Part shown: piece by piece, positions 37,445 to 45,178 of the stretch | Position numbering within the stretch: the stretch's first letter is position 1 | How the letters are laid out: each line of letters begins with the position of its first letter | NCBI GenBank assembly: GCA_000263395.1 | Contig: AJXE01000020.1 | Coordinates: forward strand, 1-64,000 | Origin: Stutzerimonas stutzeri TS44 | GTDB lineage: Bacteria > Pseudomonadota > Gammaproteobacteria > Pseudomonadales > Pseudomonadaceae | DNA length: 64,000 nucleotides | Direction of reading: 5' to 3' | Position numbers and translations under genes: made by a program | Notes under the pieces: model-generated | What the model saw: the letters and a program-made list of their open reading frames with translations, nothing else | Told to the model about the DNA's origin: nothing | The model's database searches: none

Positions 37445-38554
37445 ATGGCCCTCATGTTCCCGCGGCTCGCCCGCAATTTCGTGAAAAACGGATACTTCCC
37501 CACGGATGAACCCACGCTCGAAAGAGCCCTCAACGCACTGATGCCCAGCGACGGGTCGATGTGCATCCTCGATCCCTGCGCAGGCGAAGGCGTGGCGATC
37601 GCCGAAGCTGCTCATGCCCTCGGGCGCGAGCAGGTAAAGGCGTTCGCGGTCGAGTTCGACGCCGAGCGGGCACGCCATGCCCGCGGCCTGGTCGATCATT
37701 GCCTGCATGCGGACCTCATGGACGCGATGATCTCCAAACAGTCGTTCGGGCTGCTCTGGCTCAACCCACCGTATGGCAACCTGTCCAAGGACGTCAACGG
37801 CAATATCGGTTATCAGGGACAGGGCCGTGCCCGCCTCGAAAAACTGTTCTATCAGCGCAGCCTGTCGCTGTTGCAGTACGGCGGCGTGCTGGTCTTCATC
37901 GTCCCCGGCTACGTGCTCGACGCGGAGCTGGTCGGCTGGCTGACGCGCCACTACACCGACCTGCGGATCTACCGAGCGGCGGAAACGCAGTTCAAGCAGG
38001 TGGTGATCTTCGGTCGCAGGGTGCGTCAGCGCGAGCAGGCACCCGATGGCGTCAAGGCCGTGCGCAATCTGCTGCTGCAGGTTGGGCTTGGCGAAGTCGA
38101 AGCCGAGGAACTGCCGAGCGATTGGCCGTTCCTGCCGTACATCGTCCCCGCCAGTCCGGCCGAGCCGGAGCATTTCTTCCGCGTGACGATGGAGCCGGAG
38201 CAGTTCGCCGATGAGGTTGGTCGGCTGCAAGGCCTCTGGCCGTCGCTGGACACGCACCTGGGGGCCGCGCAGCAATCGCTGCGTCCACCGGCGCGTGCCT
38301 TGTCCCACTGGCATCTCGCCCTGGCTCTGGCCGCGGGCGCGATCTCGGGGGTTGTGCGCTCCAAGACCGGGCGCGTGCTCGTCGTCAAAGGTGACACCCA
38401 CAAGGACAAGACACTCCAGCGGGAATTCACCGAACGCGAAGACGGCTCCATCGCCGAGACCCGCATCCTCACCGACAAGTTCGTGCCTGTCATCCGCGCG
38501 TGGGACATGACGCCTAGCTCCGCTACGCGGGGCGAGGTGTTGACCATCCGCTGA
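37445..38554 (+). CDS. DUF6094-type SAM-dependent methyltransferase (NPPY)
   Basis: A 369-residue protein with the SAM site ILDPCAGEGVAIAEAA (about 42-57) and the catalytic NPPY motif in LLWLNPPYGNLSKD (about residue 105), the signature of N6-adenine DNA or glutamine methyltransferases. The C-terminal half (EPEHFFRVTMEPEQFADEV, then LALALAAGAISGVV) matches the DUF6094 layout. It directly precedes an SNF2-type helicase, so modification coupled to DNA translocation is possible. No nuclease is seen. Confidence 0.75.
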   Translation: MALMFPRLARNFVKNGYFPTDEPTLERALNALMPSDGSMCILDPCAGEGVAIAEAAHALGREQVKAFAVEFDAERARHARGLVDHCLHADLMDAMISKQSFGLLWLNPPYGNLSKDVNGNIGYQGQGRARLEKLFYQRSLSLLQYGGVLVFIVPGYVLDAELVGWLTRHYTDLRIYRAAETQFKQVVIFGRRVRQREQAPDGVKAVRNLLLQVGLGEVEAEELPSDWPFLPYIVPASPAEPEHFFRVTMEPEQFADEVGRLQGLWPSLDTHLGAAQQSLRPPARALSHWHLALALAAGAISGVVRSKTGRVLVVKGDTHKDKTLQREFTEREDGSIAETRILTDKFVPVIRAWDMTPSSATRGEVLTIR

Positions 38555-38566
38555 TCGCTTTTCACC

Positions 38567-38586
38567 GACGGTTCGCCGTCTTTTTT
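38567..38586 (+). terminator. intrinsic terminator
   Basis: GACGG and CCGTC close a TTCG loop, followed by six T, between the methyltransferase and helicase genes. Confidence 0.75.
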
Positions 38587-38594
38587 CCCACCAC

Positions 38595-38653
38595 GGGGCA
38601 TGCCATCGCCCCGTCGGGGGTGATGCATGCCCCATTTTCTTTGGAGCATCACC
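38595..38653 (+). promoter_or_regulatory. two-state helicase leader
   Basis: GGGGCATG (38595-38602) can pair with CATGCCCC (38626-38633). Alternatively GGTGATGC (38619-38626) pairs perfectly with GCATCACC (38646-38653), which touches the ATG and covers the TTGGAG ribosome site. The two stems share base 38626, so they cannot form fully together. Confidence 0.6.
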
Positions 38654-40933
38654 ATGTCCCTCGATCTCGAAACCACCACCGCCGAAGCCACGTCCGTACA
38701 GGGCGAACTGCTCGACGCGGAATCTTCCCCACTGACGCTGAGCCTTCAGGATTTCGTCGGTGAGTTCGGCGACGAACTGCTCGACGCCCTCAACAGCGCC
38801 AACCCGCCGGTCTATTCCGGCGAGCCGCAGGCGCACCGGCAACTCATCGTCGCCAGCCTCAAGCGCAAGCTGTTCCAGGCCCAGGCCGAAGTCGTCCATG
38901 CCGCCGCCGAGCTGCTGATCGACCGTGGCGAGCGCGCCGCGATCGTCAATGGCGAAATGGGCTGCGGCAAGACGACCGTCGGCATCGCCACGGCCGCCGT
39001 CCTCAACGCCGAAGGCTACCGCCGAACCTTAGTTCTTTCGCCACCTCATTTGGTTTACAAGTGGCGGCGCGAGATCCAAGAGACGGTGGCAGGCGCCAAG
39101 GTCTGGGTGCTCAACGGCCCGGACACGCTGGTCAAGCTCATCAAGCTGCGCGAGCAGATGGGTGTGCAGCCCACGGGCCAGGAGTTCTTTGTCCTGGGGC
39201 GCGTCAGGATGCGGATGGGATTCCACTGGAAGCCTGTCTTCACCACGCGGCGCACTCGCCATGGCGACGTGGCAGCGTGCCCTGACTGCGGTACGGTCAT
39301 CACCGACCTCGACGGCGAGCCGGTCAACCCGGTCGCGCTCCAAGCCGAGGAATACCGCAGGAAGTGCAGCCATTGCGCCGCGCCCCTGTGGACGCTGATC
39401 CGCCCGCGCAGCCTGTCCGGCAGCGACCAGTCCTCGGCAGTGCTGAAAGCCCTCAAGCGCATCCCGACCATCGGGGAAGTCACCGCGCAGAAGCTGATGC
39501 AGAAGTTCGGCGACGGGTTCCTGGCGTCGATGCTGGGCGACAACATCCACGAGTTCATCAACCTCATGGATGGCAACGGCGAGCTGGTTTTTTCCGATCG
39601 TCAGGCCACGCGCATGGAACGTGCGATGGCCAACATGGAGTTTGGATTCGGTGAGGGTGGCTACCAGCCGTCCGAGTTCATCAAGCGCTACCTGCCACAA
39701 GGCACGTTCGACCTGCTCATCGCCGACGAGGCGCACGAGTACAAGAACGGCGGTAGCGCCCAAGGCCAGGCCATGGGCGTGCTGGCGGCGAAGGCTCGCA
39801 AGACCTTGCTGCTGACCGGCACGCTGATGGGCGGATACGGGGACGATCTTTTCTATCTGCTGTTCCGCGCCTTGCCTGGGCGGATGATCGAAGACGGCTA
39901 CCGCCCGACCACGAGCGGGAGCATGACCTCGGCCGCGATGGCGTTCATGAGGGACCACGGGGTCCTCAAGGACATTTACTCCGAAAGCGCCGGCACGGCG
40001 CACAAGACGGCCAGGGGCACCAAGGTATCGGTGCGCACGGTCAAGGCTCCCGGCTTCGGGCCGAAAGGGGTCTTGCGGTGCATCCTGCCGTTCACGATTT
40101 TCCTCAAGCTCAAGGACATCGGTGGCAACGTCCTGCCGCCGTATGACGAGGAGTTTCGTGAAGTCCAGATGGACGTGGCGCAAGCCGCGGCCTACCGTGA
40201 CCTGGCGGGTCGGCTGACCGCGGAGCTGAAACAGGCTCTGGCGCGACGCGACACGACGCTGCTGGGTGTGGTGCTCAACGTGCTGCTGGCCTGGCCGGAT
40301 TGCTGCTTCAGGTCGGAGACCGTGGTGCATCCGCGCACGCGCAACACCTTGGCGTTCGTCCCGGCTCAGTTCAACGAGTTCGAGGTGACGCCGAAAGAGC
40401 GCGAGCTGATCGACATCTGCAAGGAAGAGAAGGCGCAGGGCCGGAAGGTCCTGGCCTACACGGTCTATACCGGCACACGCGACACCACGTCGCGTCTGAA
40501 GATGCTGCTGGAGCAGGAAGGCTTCAAGGTCGCGGTGCTACGCGCGAGCGTGGACGCCAGCCGCCGCGAGGACTGGATCGCCGAGCAGTTGGACCGTGGC
40601 ATCGACGTGCTCATCACCAACCCCGAGCTTGTGAAAACGGGACTGGACCTGTTGGAGTTTCCGACGATCGTGTTCATGCAGTCGGGCTACAACGTGTATT
40701 CGCTCCAGCAGGCGGCACGCCGCTCATGGCGCATCGGGCAGAAACTGCACGTGCGCGTGATCTACCTCGGCTACGCCGGTTCCTCGCAGATGACCTGCCT
40801 TGAACTGATGGCCAAGAAGATCATGGTCTCGCAGTCCACCTCGGGCGACGTGCCCGAATCCGGGCTGGATGTGCTCAACCAAGACGGTGATTCCGTCGAG
40901 GTCGCACTGGCCCGGCAACTAGTCGCCGCCTGA
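38654..40933 (+). CDS. SNF2-type helicase with inserted zinc ribbon
   Basis: A 759-residue superfamily 2 ATPase. Walker A is NGEMGCGKTTVGIAT (about residue 100), the DEAH box LLIADEAHEYKN (about 355), motif III LLLTGTLMGGY, and the C-terminal RecA domain ends with QAARRSWRIGQ. Between motifs I and II is an insert with two CxxC pairs (CPDCGTVI and CSHCAAPL, about 209-246), a likely zinc ribbon. It probably moves along double-stranded DNA. It follows the NPPY methyltransferase gene. Confidence 0.85.
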   Translation: MSLDLETTTAEATSVQGELLDAESSPLTLSLQDFVGEFGDELLDALNSANPPVYSGEPQAHRQLIVASLKRKLFQAQAEVVHAAAELLIDRGERAAIVNGEMGCGKTTVGIATAAVLNAEGYRRTLVLSPPHLVYKWRREIQETVAGAKVWVLNGPDTLVKLIKLREQMGVQPTGQEFFVLGRVRMRMGFHWKPVFTTRRTRHGDVAACPDCGTVITDLDGEPVNPVALQAEEYRRKCSHCAAPLWTLIRPRSLSGSDQSSAVLKALKRIPTIGEVTAQKLMQKFGDGFLASMLGDNIHEFINLMDGNGELVFSDRQATRMERAMANMEFGFGEGGYQPSEFIKRYLPQGTFDLLIADEAHEYKNGGSAQGQAMGVLAAKARKTLLLTGTLMGGYGDDLFYLLFRALPGRMIEDGYRPTTSGSMTSAAMAFMRDHGVLKDIYSESAGTAHKTARGTKVSVRTVKAPGFGPKGVLRCILPFTIFLKLKDIGGNVLPPYDEEFREVQMDVAQAAAYRDLAGRLTAELKQALARRDTTLLGVVLNVLLAWPDCCFRSETVVHPRTRNTLAFVPAQFNEFEVTPKERELIDICKEEKAQGRKVLAYTVYTGTRDTTSRLKMLLEQEGFKVAVLRASVDASRREDWIAEQLDRGIDVLITNPELVKTGLDLLEFPTIVFMQSGYNVYSLQQAARRSWRIGQKLHVRVIYLGYAGSSQMTCLELMAKKIMVSQSTSGDVPESGLDVLNQDGDSVEVALARQLVAA

Positions 40934-40985
40934 TCCCCACGCCAACGCCGGCCTAGCGCCGCCGGTTTCTTGTTATTCCCAACTT

Positions 40986-41024
40986 GCAGCCACGCCCACG
41001 GTCTCCGTGGACGTGGCTGCGCTT
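40986..41024 (+). terminator. intrinsic terminator
   Basis: GCAGCCACG and CGTGGCTGC enclose a second stem CCACGG/CCGTGG, followed by GCTTTT; it lies between the helicase gene and the next. Confidence 0.7.
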
Positions 41025-41046
41025 TTCCTATCCCAAGGAGAGTTTC

Positions 41047-41916
41047 ATGAACACCCATATCCAAGCCAGGCCCGAAACCGTCAATGCTCGCCTGACGCTA
41101 GACGTGACCTATCTGCTCAACGGCGAGGCCGCGCTGGAAATGCTGGCACGGCTACAACGCATGTGCGAACACGCCATCGGCGAGGGTCTGCTGACTGGCG
41201 AGACCGCCGCGGAAGTAGATACCTGGTCGCTCGATGTGTCTAGGGTGTCCTCGGCGGCTGACCGCGAAGCCCTGGAAGCCGAGATCGCCACCTTCATGCA
41301 ACAGCGCATCGAGGACGGCAACCTTGGCGCAGAGGACATTCCTGTGCGCCTGGCGCGCTATGGCCTGATGGCCCCCCAGGCATTCGCCGATGAAATGCGC
41401 GAGCGCATGGGGATGGCTGACAAAGCCCCCTCGGGCCAAGCCCTCATTCTCTCGACCGAAACTGCCGACGGCAGCGAGATTGAGATGCAAGTCGCGGTCG
41501 CCTGCACCAATGCCTCCGGTAGCCCCGACGTGCCGGTCTTCAAAGTCAGGATCACTCAGGAGGAATACGACCTGGGTATCCACTACGCCAAAGCCAAAGA
41601 TTTGGCCGAAGAAGCCCGTTATGAAGGGCCGTTTGTCTGCTTCGACGCTGCCGAATATGGCCTCATCCTGTCAGCGGCTCGTGAACTGGGCCTTGTCCCG
41701 CAGGTCGTCGTGGTCGATATGACCGACGGCCAGATCCACTCCATCCGCTGCGACAGCGGCGAGATCAAGGTCATCTGCTACGACACGAGCGACGCCGAAG
41801 AGTATTCGGTGGCGGTTGCGAACCGGCCGCTCGGCGAGAACGGCCAGTTCGTGCGCTGCTGGTCGCACACCCAACTGGCACAGGTCGATCCCGGTCTGAA
41901 GCTGGCTCGGGATTGA
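41047..41916 (+). CDS. uncharacterised ICE protein
   Basis: A 289-residue soluble acidic protein of unknown function. The N-terminal third (LTLDVTYLLNGEAALEMLARLQRM) is helical; the remainder includes FKVRITQEEYDLGIHYAKAKDLAEEARYEGPFVCFD. It ends the cargo cassette and is separated from the transfer genes by a strong terminator. No family recognised. Confidence 0.65.
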   Translation: MNTHIQARPETVNARLTLDVTYLLNGEAALEMLARLQRMCEHAIGEGLLTGETAAEVDTWSLDVSRVSSAADREALEAEIATFMQQRIEDGNLGAEDIPVRLARYGLMAPQAFADEMRERMGMADKAPSGQALILSTETADGSEIEMQVAVACTNASGSPDVPVFKVRITQEEYDLGIHYAKAKDLAEEARYEGPFVCFDAAEYGLILSAARELGLVPQVVVVDMTDGQIHSIRCDSGEIKVICYDTSDAEEYSVAVANRPLGENGQFVRCWSHTQLAQVDPGLKLARD

Positions 41917-41944
41917 TTCAGCGCGCTCGATGTGCGTTTTCACT

Positions 41945-41969
41945 GGCCCCTTCGGGGGCCTTTTTCTTT
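41945..41969 (+). terminator. intrinsic terminator at the end of the cargo cassette
   Basis: GGCCCC and GGGGCC close a TTCG loop, followed by TTTTTCTTT. Confidence 0.85.
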
Positions 41970-42006
41970 GGAGGGAGGCTGTCGGTAAATCGGGCGCTGC
42001 CTGGTT

Positions 42007-42040
42007 CGCATTGTTTGCTGCCGCTCGTGGCCCGAGCGGC
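42007..42040 (+). promoter_or_regulatory. shared CGCATTGTTTG element and hairpin before the pilL operon
   Basis: CGCATTGTTTG (42007-42017) is followed by a perfect 8-bp hairpin GCCGCTCG/CGAGCGGC (42020-42040). The same 11-mer lies before the TIGR03757 gene (58010-58020), and ATTGTTTG lies before the RAQPRD gene (48669-48676), so it looks like a common promoter or activator element for transfer units. Confidence 0.5.
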
Positions 42041-42055
42041 GATGGTGAGGGCTCG

Positions 42056-42676
42056 ATGTTTCAGGACGCCGAGCTTATGTGCCCCTCTCCACCTTGGTTT
42101 CACCATCCCGAACGCCGCCTGCTGGCGGGAGTCCTCGGCCTGCTCTGGTCGGTGCTGGCTGGTGGCTGCGCGACGACGACTGCGCCGCCCGCGCCCGATG
42201 CCTTCGAGGAAGTCTTGGCCGCGCCGGAATCCGAGGCGCCCGAGTACATCCCCGTCGTGCGCTACGGTCGCTACACGCTGGTCGAGCTGGCACCCACGGC
42301 GGCGCAGCGGGACCTGCTGTTGCAGACCATCGACGTGTCCATGCCCGAAGATGCCCGTGCCACCGTCGGCGATGGGCTGCGGCATGTGCTCAAGCGCAGC
42401 GGTTACAGCCTATGCCAGACGGCGCACGCGGTGATCGAGCTGTACGCGCTGCCGCTGCCGGCGGCGCACTTGCACCTCGGCCCCATGACCTTGCGCGATG
42501 CGCTGCTCACACTGGCTGGCCCCGCCTGGGAACTGCACGTGGATGATCGCGCACGGCAGATTTGCTTCGAACGGCCTGCCGACAGCGCGGCCATCGAACC
42601 CGCATCCGAGTCACCCGCCGCCGAGGCGGTGCAGACGTTCCCGCTGGAGCCTTCTGTTTCGGGAGGCCAGCCATGA
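42056..42676 (+). CDS. PilL-type ICE lipoprotein (TIGR03748-like)
   Basis: A 206-residue outer-membrane lipoprotein of the conjugation apparatus, PilL N-terminal family. A signal peptide with lipobox (LAGGC) ends near residue 38; conserved parts are YIPVVRYGRYTLVEL and HLGPMTLRDALLTLAGPAW. The ATG at 42056 follows GGTGAGGG; an internal ATG at 42077 is an alternative. It opens the transfer operon and overlaps the next gene by 4 nt. Confidence 0.8.
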   Translation: MFQDAELMCPSPPWFHHPERRLLAGVLGLLWSVLAGGCATTTAPPAPDAFEEVLAAPESEAPEYIPVVRYGRYTLVELAPTAAQRDLLLQTIDVSMPEDARATVGDGLRHVLKRSGYSLCQTAHAVIELYALPLPAAHLHLGPMTLRDALLTLAGPAWELHVDDRARQICFERPADSAAIEPASESPAAEAVQTFPLEPSVSGGQP

Positions 42677-43323
42677 CCGCCCCGCAGTCTGCCCGGCGCC
42701 CGGCCGCTGCGGTGGTTGTGCAGAGCCTTATGTGGCTCTGGCTGATCGGCCTCAGCGTCTTCGTAGCCTTGGGCTACCAGACCATGAACGACCAGGCCGA
42801 CCAGGAACAGCTCGCTTCCCGCCTGCAACGCCTGGAAGCGCAGGCGGCGGGCCTGGCCGAGACCATCGAGGCCATCCAGCAGCGTCCGGCCGTCGCAACG
42901 GCGGCAGACCTCAAAGACACCCGACAAATCCTGGAAGCACGCGCTGCCCAGGTTGAGAAAACGCTCAGCAGCTATGCCGCTGCCGACGACCTTCAGGCGC
43001 TGCGCGTGGAAGTTGAGCAGATCAAGGCGCGCCAGACCGCTGCGCCCGCTCCGCGCGCCGCAGCACCCGCACGACCGCGCGCATCGGGCAAGGCCGCCGC
43101 CAAGCCCGAACCGCCGCCGATGCCGTTCCGCGTCGTCGGCGCCGAATTGCGCGCTGGCCAGCGCAGCGTATCCGTCGCGCCGAGCAGCGCGGACTTCACG
43201 CCCGACCAGCTTCAGGTGCTGCTGCCAGGTGATGCGCTCGGCCCGTGGCGCTTGCAGGCGGTCGAGGGAAACACCGCCGTGTTCCAGGCCGGCGACCAGA
43301 CCCGTCGCGTGGCGATTCCCTGA
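42673..43323 (+). CDS. ICE membrane protein with coiled coil
   Basis: A 216-residue inner-membrane protein, not named by me. It has a cytoplasmic N-terminus, one transmembrane helix (about 14-36), a periplasmic coiled coil (about 42-125), an alanine/proline linker and a C-terminal domain (PFRVVGAELRAGQRSVSVAP, LLPGDALGPWRLQAVEGNTAVF) that looks like a PilP-type beta domain. It is coupled to pilL and precedes the TIGR03759 gene. Confidence 0.7.
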   Translation: MTAPQSARRPAAAVVVQSLMWLWLIGLSVFVALGYQTMNDQADQEQLASRLQRLEAQAAGLAETIEAIQQRPAVATAADLKDTRQILEARAAQVEKTLSSYAAADDLQALRVEVEQIKARQTAAPAPRAAAPARPRASGKAAAKPEPPPMPFRVVGAELRAGQRSVSVAPSSADFTPDQLQVLLPGDALGPWRLQAVEGNTAVFQAGDQTRRVAIP

Positions 43324-43337
43324 CCGGAGCACACCGC

Positions 43338-44057
43338 ATGAAGCCGTCGATCGTCCTTTCCGCGTTCCTGTTGGCATCCACCCAGTTGCCCGCCTGGGCG
43401 CAGCAGCCGTCCGCCGCCCCGGCCCGCAATGCGCAGAGCCAGGAGCGTCCGCTGGTCGCCCGAACCCCGAACGACCAGGTAGCAAGTGAGTGGGGCCTGC
43501 AACCGCAGGAATGGGCGCGCTATCGTGAGCTGATGGACGGGCCATTGGGCATCTACTCGCCCAACCTGGACCCGCTGTCCGCGCTGGGCATCGAGGCCCG
43601 CACCGATGAAGAACGGCGGCGCTACGCAGAACTGCAGGTGCAGGTCGAAGCACGCCGCGTCGAGAAATTGCTCGCCTACCAGCGCGCCTACGACGATGCC
43701 TGGCAGCGCCTGAACCCCGGCATGCAACGGGTGAACCTGCCTGACGACAAGCCCGGCGCAGTGCGCAGCAGCGGCCGTATGGCGGTGTTCGTCAAGGACG
43801 GCTGCGTGGCCTGCGGGCAACTCGTGCAGCGCCTGCAATCCTCGGGTACTGAGTTCGACCTGTACATGGTCGGCAGCCGCCAGGACGACGCGCGCATCCG
43901 CGACTGGGCCAAGCGCGCGCAGATCGACCCGGCACGGGTGCGCAGCGGCAGCATCACGCTCAACCATGACGGCGGCCGCTGGCTGTCGCTGGGCCTGCCC
44001 GGCGATCTCCCAGCGGTCGTGCGCGAGGTGAACGGCCAATGGCAGCGCCAACCCTGA
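43338..44057 (+). CDS. TIGR03759-family ICE protein
   Basis: A 239-residue exported protein (signal peptide to about residue 22). The C-terminal domain has a thioredoxin-like CxxC, VFVKDGCVACGQLVQRL, so it may handle disulfides or hold other pore proteins. The family blocks WGLQPQEWARYRELMDGPLG and ALGIEARTDEERRRYAE are present. Its end overlaps the next gene by 19 nt. Confidence 0.8.
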   Translation: MKPSIVLSAFLLASTQLPAWAQQPSAAPARNAQSQERPLVARTPNDQVASEWGLQPQEWARYRELMDGPLGIYSPNLDPLSALGIEARTDEERRRYAELQVQVEARRVEKLLAYQRAYDDAWQRLNPGMQRVNLPDDKPGAVRSSGRMAVFVKDGCVACGQLVQRLQSSGTEFDLYMVGSRQDDARIRDWAKRAQIDPARVRSGSITLNHDGGRWLSLGLPGDLPAVVREVNGQWQRQP

Positions 44058-44629
44058 CGGCGCCGTTGCGCGCACTGGTGCTCGCTGCTGGCCTCTGCGT
44101 CTGCGCCGCCCAGGCCCAGGAAATTCCACCACCGGCCTACCAGCTTGCCGCCCAGCGCGCGGGCATTCCCTCGGCGGTGCTCTACGCCGTGGCCTTGCAG
44201 GAGAGCGGCATCCGGCGTAACGGACGCATCGTCCCGTGGCCTTGGTCCCTCAACGTCGCCGGCCAGTCGCGCCGCTACGCGACCCGCGCCGACGCCTGCG
44301 CCGGTTTGCAGCAGGCGATGCGCTCCACGCCGCACACGCGCATCGACGTGGGCCTGGGCCAGATCAACCTCGGCTACCAACAGCAGCGTTACGCCAGCGC
44401 GTGCGACTTGCTCGACCCGTACCGCAACCTCGCCATCGCTGCCGAGATTCTGAAGGAGCAGCACACCGCCGGTGAGGACTGGTTGCTGGCGATCGGCCGC
44501 TACCACCGTCCGGCGGGCGGTGAGCCCGCTGCCCGCTATCGCCGGAGCGTGTCCCGCCACCTCGCCCGCGTGCAGGGCACGCGCCCAACCGCCGCGGTCC
44601 TCGCCGCGCGCCAGGAGACCTCCCCATGA
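44039..44629 (+). CDS. conjugation-associated lytic transglycosylase
   Basis: A 196-residue exported muramidase-like protein that would open the cell wall for the mating pore. A signal peptide (to about residue 27) precedes an SLT domain: VALQESG with catalytic Glu55, IDVGLGQINLGY, and YNLA-type helix NLAIAAEILKE. It overlaps TIGR03759 upstream and TIGR03765 downstream, consistent with one operon. Confidence 0.85.
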   Translation: MAAPTLTAPLRALVLAAGLCVCAAQAQEIPPPAYQLAAQRAGIPSAVLYAVALQESGIRRNGRIVPWPWSLNVAGQSRRYATRADACAGLQQAMRSTPHTRIDVGLGQINLGYQQQRYASACDLLDPYRNLAIAAEILKEQHTAGEDWLLAIGRYHRPAGGEPAARYRRSVSRHLARVQGTRPTAAVLAARQETSP

Positions 44630-45174
44630 CGAAATCCCATCTGGCCCATCTCGCGGCGAAAGGCCTGCTCGTGCTGCTGGCTGGTCTGCCGCTGGCCTCG
44701 CGTGCCGGCGAGCCGCTGATCGTGGTCGAAGACCGTGGCGGCACGTCGGCGCTGCCGTACTACGAAGCCCTGAACCTTCAGCCGCGCGCCAACGCTCCGA
44801 CCCGGTCGCCCGTCCCGGCGCCTCAGATCCCTGCCACACCGGCGGACGAGGCCGCGATGCTGCCGGTGCGTAGCGCCAAGCTCACGTCCGGCACCGTCGC
44901 GCGGCGGGTGATCGAGGCGCCGGGCCTGCGTCCCTTTGTGGTCGTGGGCGACGACGAGGCTTCCCAGGCCTGGTTGCGCCGCCATGCAGCCTCATTGCGC
45001 GAGCGCGGCGCGGTCGGTCTGGTGGTCAACGTCGAGACCGTCCAGGGCCTGGAGCGGCTGCGCGCACTGGCACCCGGCGTCCCCCTCGCGCCCGTGTCCG
45101 GTGACGACTTGGCCGAGCGCTTGGGCCTGCGGCACTACCCGGCGCTGATCACGGCCACCGGCATCGAGCAATGA
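44626..45174 (+). CDS. TIGR03765-family ICE protein
   Basis: A 182-residue exported protein of the TIGR03765 (PFL_4695) family. It has a signal peptide (to about residue 27) and the conserved EPLIVVEDRGGTSALPYYEAL near the N-terminus, then a compact domain with GLVVNVETVQGLERLRALAPG. Its role in the pore is unknown. It overlaps the transglycosylase gene by 4 nt and precedes traD by 4 nt. Confidence 0.8.
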   Translation: MTKSHLAHLAAKGLLVLLAGLPLASRAGEPLIVVEDRGGTSALPYYEALNLQPRANAPTRSPVPAPQIPATPADEAAMLPVRSAKLTSGTVARRVIEAPGLRPFVVVGDDEASQAWLRRHAASLRERGAVGLVVNVETVQGLERLRALAPGVPLAPVSGDDLAERLGLRHYPALITATGIEQ

Positions 45175-45178
45175 AGCC

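Noticed and set aside
37325-38899. 524-codon open frame on the minus strand
   Set aside because: It runs antisense to the NPPY methyltransferase and helicase genes, which have clear motifs and ribosome sites.
41031-41037. CTATCCC before the gene at 41047 as another palindrome half-site
   Set aside because: One base shorter than the conserved CTATCCCC and without the second arm.
27337-42000. CRISPR array suggested by repeated intergenic elements
   Set aside because: The repeats are 100 nt or more, far apart, structured and divergent; no short regular repeat-spacer unit and no cas genes.
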